Assembly: GCF_001545075.1 (NCBI RefSeq)
Contig: NZ_FCOB02000014.1
Coordinates: 62,001-126,000, forward strand
DNA length: 64,000 nt
DNA from: Caballeronia ptereochthonis
GTDB lineage: Bacteria; Pseudomonadota; Gammaproteobacteria; Burkholderiales; Burkholderiaceae
Direction of reading: 5' to 3'
Within the stretch, counting starts at the first letter, position 1; every line of letters begins with the position of its first letter. This document shows, one piece after another, positions 9,260 through 17,002 of this stretch. A program made the translations under genes and the position numbers. The notes under the pieces were generated by a model. The model did not search any database. It was not told where the DNA came from and saw only the letters and a program-made list of their open reading frames with translations.

Positions 9260-9676
9260 CTACTTGATGGGGGTAGTCAGGGCTTGGTCGTTGCTGTCCG
9301 CGATGAAGACGGCGAGCAACTTTGCAGGCTTTGTTTCGCTCGCATTGCGGCTTATGCGGTGAACGGCGCCAGGCTCCTCGAAGAAGCTCTCGCCGGCGCG
9401 GTAGACGCGCTTCGGACCGTCATCTACCTGCGACTCGACCTCGCCCGACACTACATAGGCATAGATGAAGGCCGAGCTCGCATGCCTGTGTGCGGGCGAC
9501 GCCGCACCCGGTGGGTAATCGACGACGACAGCGGTCAACGACTTCCCTGGAACGTTGGGGATGGCGTGTTGAAAGTTCGGTGTGGCGGTTTCAGCTGCGC
9601 CATGCGCCGAGGCCGGCACGGCGACGGCGAAGGCTATGGCCGTGCCGGCGGCTCTCACGATGGATCGGATGTTCAC
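9260..9676 (-). CDS. Cupin domain protein with signal peptide
   Basis: A 138-residue single-domain cupin. Residues 1-24 form a Sec signal peptide (hydrophobic core, ASA cleavage region), so the protein is likely periplasmic. The cupin core has PAHRHASSAFIYAYV (metal-binding His residues and Glu-like position) and a second motif FFEEPGAVHR. Exported single cupins of this kind are common beside CMD/AhpD genes in Burkholderiaceae; the reaction is not established. Confidence 0.87.
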   Translation of the reverse strand: MNIRSIVRAAGTAIAFAVAVPASAHGAAETATPNFQHAIPNVPGKSLTAVVVDYPPGAASPAHRHASSAFIYAYVVSGEVESQVDDGPKRVYRAGESFFEEPGAVHRISRNASETKPAKLLAVFIADSNDQALTTPIK

Positions 9677-9793
9677 GATGTCTGGCTCCTTTGTGTTCCT
9701 CCATTGTCAGGTGACAGCGGGGCACGCAAAAGCACCAGGAATGAACAGTTTTGATGCACCAAGAAGCAAGTACGGGCCGGGATCACTGGCCCG

Positions 9794-11203
9794 TCAGTGG
9801 CGCCCGCGAACGATTTCCAGGAGGCGAGAACAGTTGGCCGCCACTGTCCTTTCATCCGAATTCGTGACGCCGAGCAGGAGCCCCTGCTGCCCGGGATTGC
9901 GCGTGTACCAAGGCGAGAGAGGAACTGGGGCCAGCCCGAATAGTCGCGCCCGGGAAGCGATATCCGTATCCGATATGGATTGCGGCAGCGCGGCCACCAC
10001 GGTCATGCCTGCGGCGGCTTGGACTCTAATCGATTCTGAAGCCAGTTCCTTCAGACAACCAACCAGGGCTGCCTGTCGGGCAGCGTAAAGACGCTTCATA
10101 CGCCGCAGATGCCGAAGATAGTGTCCGTCGTGCATGAACTCGGTTACGGCGTGCTGCACGGATGAAGTCGGAGCGGGGGCGAGACACGCCGCGACCTCGC
10201 CGAACCGGCGCGCCATGGCCAGCGGAACGACAAGAAATCCCAGGCGCAGTGCCGGGCTGATCGTCTTGCTGAATGTGCCAATGTGCAGGACCCGACCGTC
10301 CTGATCGAGCGAGGCCAGCGCTGGTGCGGCCCGTCCTTTCAGCTGCAACTCGCCGAGATAGTCGTCTTCGATGATCCAGGCGTCGTGCTGTTTCGCCCAA
10401 TCAAGCAGTGAAATTCGTCGAGGGAGCGACATCGTCATTCCGAGTGGCGCCTGCTGACCCGGTGTCACCACTGCGAGGGAGGCTTCGGGCGCGATGCGAA
10501 TGCCTGCGTCGATATCGAGCCCGTCCGCGTCCACCGGCACCCCTGCCACGGTTATGCCGGCAAGCGCGAGCGCCGTACGCGTGAGCGGAAACCCAGGATC
10601 CTCCATCCAGGCCTGTCTGCCTTCCACTTGCAACGCGCGAATCGCCAGGTTGAGCGCGCCGGCGAATCCTGCCGTGACGAATACCTGCGAGGGACTGCAT
10701 CGAAGCCCGCGTGAGACGCCGAGATACGACGCGATTTGCTGTCGCAACTCCGGATCGCCCCTCGGATCGGGATATCCGACAGGAGCCGCTGCGGCCCGGC
10801 GCGCCGCACGTGACTGAATGCGCGACCACAGCTTGAACGGAAAGGCGTCCTGGGCGGGCACGCCCATCTGAAACGCCAAAGGCGCCGTGCTGAAGTCGTA
10901 AAAGAGATCTGGAAGCGGTGGTGCCTCCGGCCACCATTTGCTTGCCGCCGGCAAGGGCCGCGCGGCTACCCGAGTGCCCGCAGCGCCCAAGCCGATCGCG
11001 AACTGCTCGTCGATCAGACGCTCATAGGCGGCACGCACGGTGCCCCGGGACACGCCCAGTTGGGCAGCCAAATCTGACCAGGAGGGCAGCCGCGCGCCAG
11101 CGGCAAGCTGGCCCGACTCGATCGCACCTCGAATCGAGCCGTAAATTTGCGCGGACAGCGGGATGCGTCCCGCGCGATCGAGGTCAACAGAGAGCGTTGC
11201 CAT
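9794..11203 (-). CDS. MocR/PdxR-type transcriptional regulator (GntR + aminotransferase fold)
   Basis: A 469-residue fusion of an N-terminal GntR winged helix (about residues 14-75, with RLPSWSDLAAQLGVSRGTVRAAYERL) and a fold-type I aminotransferase domain. The PLP-binding Lys is in GTFSKT near residue 310. Such proteins sense PLP or an aldimine and control vitamin B6, GABA, taurine or other amino-compound genes. The start at 11203 was chosen because upstream in-frame residues look non-coding. It is divergent from the HD-domain gene at 11385 and upstream of the cupin/AhpD pair, either of which it may control. Confidence 0.9.
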   Translation of the reverse strand: MATLSVDLDRAGRIPLSAQIYGSIRGAIESGQLAAGARLPSWSDLAAQLGVSRGTVRAAYERLIDEQFAIGLGAAGTRVAARPLPAASKWWPEAPPLPDLFYDFSTAPLAFQMGVPAQDAFPFKLWSRIQSRAARRAAAAPVGYPDPRGDPELRQQIASYLGVSRGLRCSPSQVFVTAGFAGALNLAIRALQVEGRQAWMEDPGFPLTRTALALAGITVAGVPVDADGLDIDAGIRIAPEASLAVVTPGQQAPLGMTMSLPRRISLLDWAKQHDAWIIEDDYLGELQLKGRAAPALASLDQDGRVLHIGTFSKTISPALRLGFLVVPLAMARRFGEVAACLAPAPTSSVQHAVTEFMHDGHYLRHLRRMKRLYAARQAALVGCLKELASESIRVQAAAGMTVVAALPQSISDTDIASRARLFGLAPVPLSPWYTRNPGQQGLLLGVTNSDERTVAANCSRLLEIVRGRH

Positions 11204-11384
11204 GGGCGCGATAGTACATCGGAATTGCTCAATCTTGGGCCTTTTCCATGACGCAAGGGAAGCGTAACTTCCTCGGTGTAACGCCACCAGCCGCTTCCGG
11301 TGCGGGATCAGCCGCCGACATTGGGTGGTCCGGAAGTCAAGCGTGCGGCAGGAACGGCACATTCTTCACAGCTTGAGTACTTCG

Positions 11385-12044
11385 ATGAAGCAAGACAAAG
11401 CAATGCCGGCGAACCCAATGCTCGACATCGTGATTCCCGACAGTCAGCTAGTGCGGGAGGTCACCCAGCTCATTCGCGACACCGAAAGCGAACTGCTGTT
11501 TAACCACTCGACACGGGTCTACCTATGGGGCGCGCTATTGGGAAAACGAAAGAGCGTCACCTTCGACCCAGAGTTGCTCTACGTTGCGGCCATGTTCCAC
11601 GACATCGGTTTAACGCCGGCCTATCGCGAAAGCCAACTGCGTTTCGAAGTCGACGGCGCCAACGCTGCTCGCGATTTTCTACGCAGCCATCATGTCGACG
11701 AGGCGGACGTGGCCAAGGTTTGGACCGCTGTAGCGCTCCATACGACGCCGGGCATTCCCGAGCACATGCACGGTGAGATCGCGCTGGTGCAAGCCGGAGC
11801 TGGGATGGACGTCGCGGGACGGGGCTTTGATGACTTTACCGAGGAACAGCGCGCGGCGGTGGTCGCAGGCTTTCCGCGCGGCGCTGATTTCGCCGACAAG
11901 ATGATCGATGCCTTTTACGACGGCATGAAGCATCGTCCAGGAACCACGTTCGGCACGTTCAACGACGATTTCCTGGCGTACAAGGACCCGGGCTTCGAGC
12001 GCGTGAACTTGTGCAGCGTCATTTTGAATTCCCGTTGGGGCTAG
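11385..12044 (+). CDS. HD-domain metal-dependent hydrolase (cyanamide hydratase-like group)
   Basis: A protein of about 219 residues with an HD domain: the first His in LFNHSTRVYLWG, the HD pair in AAMFHDIGL, and a later His in VALHTTPGI. The RFEVDGANAARDFL segment is typical of the DDI2/cyanamide hydratase-like subgroup. The start is uncertain: in-frame ATGs at 11385, 11403 and 11418 are all possible and none has a strong ribosome site. A frameshifted paralogue lies at 15712-16354. It is transcribed divergently from the MocR regulator, a probable controller. Substrate unknown. Confidence 0.8.
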   Translation: MKQDKAMPANPMLDIVIPDSQLVREVTQLIRDTESELLFNHSTRVYLWGALLGKRKSVTFDPELLYVAAMFHDIGLTPAYRESQLRFEVDGANAARDFLRSHHVDEADVAKVWTAVALHTTPGIPEHMHGEIALVQAGAGMDVAGRGFDDFTEEQRAAVVAGFPRGADFADKMIDAFYDGMKHRPGTTFGTFNDDFLAYKDPGFERVNLCSVILNSRWG

Positions 12045-12096
12045 CGTCCTCGGCGGACCACATGGGCGCACTGTCTTATGCCTTTCAGGGTTTCCA

Positions 12097-12310
12097 ATGT
12101 TCAGACGTACACTCTTGGTAATGGGCGCCACTAGGGTATCGGGCGCGCGTTGTCGCCCCGACTCGCAGCTGACAGACATCAGGTCATCGGCCTTGCCCGC
12201 GGGGCCGACGACCCAAGTTTCCCCGGCACACTGGTTTCCGTCGATCTGACCGATCGAAATGCGACGGCACGAGCGCTCGAAGCGCTGGCAGATCGGTACG
12301 CCTTCTCTGC
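12097..12310 (+). pseudogene. Short-chain dehydrogenase, N-terminal remnant with frameshift
   Basis: From the ATG at 12097 the frame encodes FRRTLLVMGATR, the start of a Rossmann fold. After about 12134 the homologous frame shifts by one base, continuing as GIGRAL, then HQVIGLARG and VDLTDRNATARALEALADRY. Restoring one G gives the expected MGATRGIGRAL motif (TGxxxGIG type). The frame ends abruptly at about 12310, before the NNAG motif that should follow, where integrase-like sequence begins. This is a dead, truncated gene. Confidence 0.7.
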
Positions 12311-12456
12311 ACCAAGGCGTCATTGATTTATCGCCGCACGAAGAACCTCGGGCTGTCCAGCTGCTGCTCGGCCACACGAAGCTCGAAAGCACCGTCCGAT
12401 ACCTAGGCATCGAGGTCGATGACGCGCTTGAAATGGCTGAACAGACAGAGGTGTAG
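12311..12456 (+). pseudogene. Tyrosine recombinase (phage-type integrase) C-terminal remnant
   Basis: From 12311 the sequence encodes TKASLIYRRTKNL in one frame and, after the loss of one base near 12347, RAVQLLLGHTKLES and then TVRYLGIEVDDALEMAEQTEV in another, ending at TAG 12454-12456. This is the end of a tyrosine recombinase: LLGHTKLESTVRYLG carries the conserved His and catalytic Tyr region. The N-terminal four fifths of the gene are absent. It abuts the truncated SDR, marking an old insertion or recombination point. Confidence 0.72.
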
Positions 12457-12875
12457 GGCTTCATGCCGGTCAGCAAGTGGTCGGTGACCGTTAAGGGTTA
12501 GTAGTGGCCCCTAAAACATCTGCCTGATCAGTCACATCGTCGGTCAGTGAATCGTTAGCCATTATCAGCGCGAACGGCAATCTGCGGTTTGCGCCTGGCA
12601 CGAATCTGCGGGTGGACCGAATACTCGGGCCCTTATTGATAATCTTCAGCGCCCTCGCCACACGTCAGGAAATCAATTCGTCGGTTCGCGCGGTGCCATC
12701 TCTTCTGGAGGTGAGCAGACACTGGACATTCCGCTATCCAGTAAGCAAGGACGATACCAACGACTCTGACGCTTTCCATCGCGGGACACCTAGGCAGCAT
12801 CCTGTCGATGCTTGCTAGCAAATGCCGTCAGTCGAATCGAGCGTGCTGTTATCCGGGCCGCGGGAACCGAAAAAC
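12457..12875 (+). other. Intergenic, no gene recognised
   Basis: About 420 bases between the integrase remnant and the NmrA promoter. Short open frames in it show no recognisable protein. It contains the 12-mer CGTTAAGGGTTA at 12489-12500, which also forms the outer part of both arms of the hairpin element at 21224-21311. The composition is less GC-rich than the flanking genes, as expected for decayed insertion material. Confidence 0.6.
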
Positions 12876-12904
12876 TTGACACTACGAGCATATGCTCCTA
12901 ATGT
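12876..12904 (+). promoter_or_regulatory. Sigma-70-type promoter of the NmrA cluster
   Basis: TTGACA at 12876-12881 is followed after exactly 17 bases by TAATGT at 12899-12904. The spacer contains a palindromic operator. A second TTGACA at 12910-12915 lies immediately before a second copy of the operator, but its -10 is poor. Confidence 0.65.
12886..12897. promoter_or_regulatory. Palindromic operator, copy 1
   Basis: GAGCATATGCTC is a perfect 12-bp palindrome placed between the -35 and -10 boxes, so a bound dimeric repressor would block RNA polymerase. Identical to copy 2, 30 bases downstream. The MarR-family gene at 15187 is the nearest candidate regulator. Confidence 0.7.
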
Positions 12905-12915
12905 TTGCCTTGACA

Positions 12916-12927
12916 GAGCATATGCTC
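12916..12927. promoter_or_regulatory. Palindromic operator, copy 2
   Basis: Second perfect GAGCATATGCTC, extended by one further matching base pair (A/T) on each side. It directly follows TTGACA at 12910-12915 and lies 24 bases before the NmrA start. The 30-base centre-to-centre distance is close to three helical turns, so both copies face the same side of the DNA. Confidence 0.7.
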
Positions 12928-12950
12928 TCACTTTCGAACGGAGCGAAGCG

Positions 12951-13832
12951 ATGAATGAGGCTGAGATTCTTGTGAGCGGTGCAACCGGACGCACCGGGGG
13001 TATGGCGATTGGCGAACTGCTCAAGATGCACAAACGCGTGCGGGCCTATGTGCGCACAGATGACGATCGAGCGGCAGTTCTGAGGCAGCGCGGTGTCGAT
13101 GTCGCGGTCGGGGACTTCACCGACATCGACGACATTCGGGCAGCGATGGAAGGCATCCGCTCGGCGTATTTCCTTCATCCGATCGCGCCGGGAATCATCG
13201 GGGCCGCAGCCTATTTCGCGCAGGCAGCAAGGGAAGCGGGCGTTACGGCGATCGTCAACATGTCGCAGATTTCCGCGCGCCGGGAGTCGACGAGCCACGC
13301 GGCACAGGATCACTGGGTCTCCGAGCAGGTCTTCGATTGGTCGGGTGTCGCAACAACGCATTTGCGCCCGACATTCTTTGCCGATTGGCTCGCCTATCCG
13401 CATTTTGCGCGGGAGATATGGGCCACGAAGAAGATCGAATTTCCGTTTGGCAACGGCCGTCACGCGCCCATTGCCAGCGACGATCAGGGACGCGTGATCG
13501 CCCACATCCTTGCCAACCCCGAAGGCCACGAGGGCAAGACCTACACGCTCCATGGCCCCGTCGAGATGAACCACGTCGAGATAGCAGCCGCGATGAGCGA
13601 GGTTCTCGGCACCCGGATCGACTACGCGCCGACTTCTATCGAGGAATTCCGCATCAAGATGGAAACCCTTTACAAATTTCCGCCGTTCCTCACGCAGCAT
13701 CTCGTCGAAGTCGCGCAGGACTACCGCGACGGCATCTTTTCGGGCACCAACGACGCCGTCGAGAAGATCACCGGGAAGCCGCCGCTGTCGGTCCAGCAGT
13801 TCGTCGCGAAGTATCGGGCCGCCTTCGTGTGA
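12951..13832 (+). CDS. NmrA-family NAD(P)-binding protein
   Basis: A 293-residue atypical short-chain dehydrogenase. The N-terminal VSGATGRTGG is the GxxGxxG nucleotide-binding loop of the NmrA/HSCARG group. The usual Tyr-x-x-x-Lys catalytic pair is not obvious, fitting a redox sensor or quinone oxidoreductase-like (QOR2/azoreductase) role. A GGAG ribosome site lies 8 bases before the ATG. It leads a forward cluster with an NTF2-like protein, an SDR and a MarR regulator, under twin palindromic operators. Such sets often respond to electrophiles or quinones. Confidence 0.87.
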   Translation: MNEAEILVSGATGRTGGMAIGELLKMHKRVRAYVRTDDDRAAVLRQRGVDVAVGDFTDIDDIRAAMEGIRSAYFLHPIAPGIIGAAAYFAQAAREAGVTAIVNMSQISARRESTSHAAQDHWVSEQVFDWSGVATTHLRPTFFADWLAYPHFAREIWATKKIEFPFGNGRHAPIASDDQGRVIAHILANPEGHEGKTYTLHGPVEMNHVEIAAAMSEVLGTRIDYAPTSIEEFRIKMETLYKFPPFLTQHLVEVAQDYRDGIFSGTNDAVEKITGKPPLSVQQFVAKYRAAFV

Positions 13833-13865
13833 ACACGCCCTTGAAACGAATCGAGAGGTTTGACT

Positions 13866-14240
13866 ATGTCGGCCATCCAACCTGAGCGTCACCCTTTTCT
13901 CGATGATCTGACGGCCGACGCCGAGCTGGTCAGCTCGGTGTTGCGCGCTCCCGTAGCCGGACGCGACGAAATCCGGCTCGCCGTCGACGCCGTCGGGAGC
14001 TTTTACGTCTCACAGACGCCAACGTTTGTTCAAGCCGTCGGCTCGCGGCTTTTTCTCGAGTACGACGCCGTTCTGACGAGCGGCGAGACGTTGAGCGCGG
14101 TCGTGGTCGTCGATCGAAACGCCGACGGCTCGGTGCCGCGAGTCAGCGTGCGGATGAGCCCGCTTGGCGCCGTACTGACTCTCGCGACCCATCTGCGGGA
14201 GTCGCTTTCGAAGCAGCTGCCGGAACACGTCTTTCTTTGA
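13866..14240 (+). CDS. NTF2-like/SnoaL-fold small protein
   Basis: A 124-residue protein with the alpha+beta cone organisation of NTF2-like proteins: VLRAPVAGRDEIRLAVDAV, then the FLEYDAVLTSGE and LSAVVVVDRNADG strands. These are often isomerases, cyclases or ligand-binding proteins. The ATG at 13866 is preceded by GAGAGG. It lies 33 bases after the NmrA gene in the same operon. No catalytic residues can be assigned. Confidence 0.75.
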   Translation: MSAIQPERHPFLDDLTADAELVSSVLRAPVAGRDEIRLAVDAVGSFYVSQTPTFVQAVGSRLFLEYDAVLTSGETLSAVVVVDRNADGSVPRVSVRMSPLGAVLTLATHLRESLSKQLPEHVFL

Positions 14241-14259
14241 ACCAGGCAGCCGCGCGCTC

Positions 14260-15027
14260 GTGGATGGCGTCGACACTTCCCCCGGCACGCGGCTTTTGAA
14301 TGAGGAGCTTGTCACGGATATCAAGAACGCCACCGTCTTCATCACCGGTGCCAATCGCGGGCTGGGCCTCGCTTTTGCACGCGAGGCGCTTCGGCGCGGG
14401 GCGGCGAAAGTGTACGCTGGTATGCGTAACACGAGCGGTTTCGACGAGCCGGGCATTGTGCGGGTCAGGATCGATGTCACGGATCCGGCGTCGATCGCCG
14501 AGGCGGCGAAACTGGCAGCCGACACGACTCTGCTGATCAACAACGCGGGCATTGCCGCTCTGATCGACGGGCCTCTGGCGGCCGACGTGCAAGCGCAGTC
14601 CGCCCGCTTGTTCGATACCAACTACTACGGCGTGGTGCGCGTCACACAGGCCTTCGAACAGATCCTGGCGGCCCAGCCGCATGCCGCGATCATCAACGTG
14701 CTTTCCGACATCGTGTGGCTTCCGCGGCCCTTTCTGACACCGTATGCCGCGTCGAAAGCAGCCGCCTGGAGCTACACGAACCAGCTTCGCTTTTACTTGC
14801 GCGAGCGTGGCATCCAGGTTCTCGGCCTGCACGTCGGGTTCGTGGATACCGATCTGACCAACGGCATCGACGTGCCTAAAGCCAGTCCGGAGGACGTCGT
14901 GCGACAGACCTACGACGCGCTCGCCGCCGGCAAGAGCGAGGTCATGGCCGACGAGGGGACAGCGGTGCTAAAGAGCACGCTCGCGGCCGAGATACCCGGC
15001 TACATCACACCGCCGGCAGGGCTTTGA
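14260..15027 (+). CDS. Short-chain dehydrogenase/reductase
   Basis: A classical SDR of about 240-255 residues. It has the cofactor loop TGANRGLG, the NNAG motif (LINNAGIAAL) and the catalytic pair YAASK, with a Ser-bearing NVLSD segment upstream. The start is unclear: the frame can begin at GTG 14260 or TTG 14296. The best ribosome site (AGGAG, 14303-14307) is followed only by GTC ACG, where relatives have Met just before the TDIKNATVFITG segment. It belongs to the NmrA/NTF2/MarR cluster; substrate unknown. Confidence 0.85.
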   Translation: MDGVDTSPGTRLLNEELVTDIKNATVFITGANRGLGLAFAREALRRGAAKVYAGMRNTSGFDEPGIVRVRIDVTDPASIAEAAKLAADTTLLINNAGIAALIDGPLAADVQAQSARLFDTNYYGVVRVTQAFEQILAAQPHAAIINVLSDIVWLPRPFLTPYAASKAAAWSYTNQLRFYLRERGIQVLGLHVGFVDTDLTNGIDVPKASPEDVVRQTYDALAAGKSEVMADEGTAVLKSTLAAEIPGYITPPAGL

Positions 15028-15186
15028 ACACCGCAGTCGACACGGCCGGATTCGGCGGCGCGACACGAGGTGCGCAGATCGTGCGCCAGCGCTGTCGCTC
15101 CCGGCTTTCATCGATAGATACCGCCGCGCTTTGGCACGGCGCGCGCGTAAGCTTCGCACAATTAACCGAAATCAGGAGTGCAACAG

Positions 15187-15648
15187 ATGTTGCCCGTTAA
15201 CCAGCCGCTCGGAATCGATCAATGCAACTGCTTTGCCGTGAGGAAGGCGAGCAGGCAGATCTCCCGCCTCTACGATAGCCATCTCGAGGCCGCGGGTCTG
15301 CGCATCACGCAATTCCTCACCCTGGCCGCCCTGCACGAGGTGGGAAGTACTCCGGTCAACGCCCTTGCCGAACGGCTCGATATCGAACGAACGGCGATGG
15401 GGAAAATGGTTGGCTTCCTGGAGCGCGACGGCTTCGTCACGATCAAGCCCTCGCCCACCGACGGCCGTAGCCGCCTCGTCGAACTCACCGAGGAGGGACG
15501 GCGTCTGCACGAAAGGGCAGCGCCTCTCTGGCAGGCAGCGCAACGGGAGTTCGAGCAACTGAACGGTGTGGACAATGTTACGGCGTTGCGAGAAAGGTTG
15601 AGAGGGGTGGTCATCGGCGACGTGTCGATGCGCTCGTCGCAAGACTGA
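15187..15648 (+). CDS. MarR-family transcriptional regulator
   Basis: A 153-residue winged-helix regulator. The DNA-binding part is about residues 40-105, with LAERLDIERTAMGKMVGFLERDGFV as recognition region and the wing SPTDGRSRLVELTEEG. AGGAG ends 8 bases before the ATG at 15187. MarR proteins bind short palindromes as dimers and release on ligand or oxidant. It is the most likely reader of the two GAGCATATGCTC sites ahead of the NmrA gene 2.2 kb upstream. That link is inference from position. Confidence 0.9.
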   Translation: MLPVNQPLGIDQCNCFAVRKASRQISRLYDSHLEAAGLRITQFLTLAALHEVGSTPVNALAERLDIERTAMGKMVGFLERDGFVTIKPSPTDGRSRLVELTEEGRRLHERAAPLWQAAQREFEQLNGVDNVTALRERLRGVVIGDVSMRSSQD

Positions 15649-15711
15649 GCCTCTGGATGCATTGCGGCACAACGTCATTCGTCAAACAAGTGGTCGTTCG
15701 AAGGAAGGGCT

Positions 15712-16354
15712 ATGAAATCCGCTGTTACTATCGCTGGCGCGGCCGCACCAGATTCCGAGCTCGCTCGCAACGCGGCGGCCCTCGCCGCGCAGGCTCATTC
15801 GAGGCCGCTCCTTAATCATGTCCACAGGACATGGTGGTTCGCGGGGTTTATCGGCAAGAAGCGGCAAATGAAGTATGACCAGCGAGCTGGTTTATCTCGC
15901 ATCGCTGCTTCACGACCTGGGATTGTCGGAGGATCACGCTGCTGATAAGCGCTTCGAAGTCGATGGTGCGGACGCTGCGAGCAGGTTTCTGCATGCCCAC
16001 GATTATCCCGAGGCGAAAATCGAGATCGTTTGGGACGCCATTGCCCTTCACTCGGCCGCTGACATTGCGGATCGCAGGGAGCCGGAAGTCGCGCTCGTCC
16101 ACTTCGGCGCTCACGTAGACGTCATGGGGCTCAGGATGGACGAGATTTCTCCCCAACTGATCGACGATACTCTTGCGCTCTATCCGCCGCTGGGGCTCAA
16201 GAAAGCGTTCACGGAGGCGCTAGCCGAGGTCGCCAGGCGGAAACCGCACACCGCCATCGGGACCGGTCTGGCCGACATCGGCCGCCGTCTGGCGCCTGGC
16301 CTCGACGTTCCTAACGTATGCGACCTCGTGCTTGGCGCAAGCTTCGAAAGCTGA
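15712..16354 (+). pseudogene. HD-domain hydrolase, frameshifted paralogue of 11385-12044
   Basis: The first frame (from 15712) encodes the N-terminal half up to LLNHVHRTWWFAGFIG and MKYD. One extra C near 15879-15880 shifts the reading into the frame that holds SELVYLASLLHDLGL (the HD pair), RFEVDGADAASRFL and the rest. Joined, the two parts align throughout with the intact protein at 11385, including RFEVDGA and the later IALHS His. The gene is therefore broken by a single-base indel unless this is a sequencing error. Confidence 0.75.
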
Positions 16355-16759
16355 ACGTCTCAGGTGACGCACAGCTCCACTATGGCTGCATAAGCGGACC
16401 CATTTTTCACCGATGGGCATGCAATTCAACGCACGCAACATAGGTTCTTCGCAGGCAGGTGCCACGCCAAAATGAGCAGTGCGGGTCCCTTGGCGGATCG
16501 AGACCATGCGTATGGAAGCAATGTCCGTATTTAGGGTCATCATGGACCGGGCGAATGTGACGCAGTGGATCTATGACCGTTACACGGTGCATTTGGGACG
16601 TTGGTCTTTCACTGCTCTAGATGGCTCCTGAGGGTCGGGTCCAGCCGAGCGCATCGGGGGCCAGTCGACCATCAGGCGACCTTTGCAGAAAAAGGGAGCT
16701 GGAGATAGGGGCGTCTCTTGCGCCCTGGAAGCTATCGACCGCTGAGTTCGTATCTAGCA
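16355..16759. other. Intergenic, no gene recognised
   Basis: About 405 bases between the broken HD gene and the end of the buf transcript. Both strands have short open frames without recognisable content. The nine-base word TGAGGGTCG occurs twice, near 16629 and 16769. Nothing else stands out. Confidence 0.55.
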
Positions 16760-16981
16760 TTACCTCTGAGGGTCGCAGTACGCGCGCTCGTACTGAACCG
16801 GTGGACACGGCACCGAGCCGAATGAACAGAACACGCAGCAGTCGCCCGGCTTCGGACGCAGCACTGCATGACAGGCCCGACACTCATAGTAGAACTGGCA
16901 TGCATCCTCGGGCATGGTTTCCGGCGTAGCAGCCCCGCATTGCGGGCAGGTCAGGACAGACGTGAGAACGATTGTGCTCAC
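16760..16981 (-). CDS. GDCCVxC-domain small zinc-ribbon protein
   Basis: A 73-residue Cys-rich protein starting at GTG 16981 with AGGA upstream. It has ten Cys: a CPQCG knuckle (12, 15), CRAC (34, 37), the hallmark GDCCVFC (48, 49, 52), SVPCPP (59) and Cys28 and Cys69. This matches the family NCBI names GDCCVxC domain (seleno)protein, often seen near metal or mercury genes. All hallmark positions here are Cys codons, so this copy is not a selenoprotein. It begins 21 bases after the doxX stop on the same strand and probably belongs to the bufferin transcript. A metal or thiol redox role is inferred. Confidence 0.82.
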   Translation of the reverse strand: MSTIVLTSVLTCPQCGAATPETMPEDACQFYYECRACHAVLRPKPGDCCVFCSFGSVPCPPVQYERAYCDPQR

Positions 16982-17002
16982 TGTAGGGGCTTCCTGTCGA
17001 AT

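Noticed and set aside
16407..16592. Small reverse frame in the gap before the GDCCVxC gene
   Set aside because: Cys/His-containing but with no recognisable pattern, start site or neighbour link.
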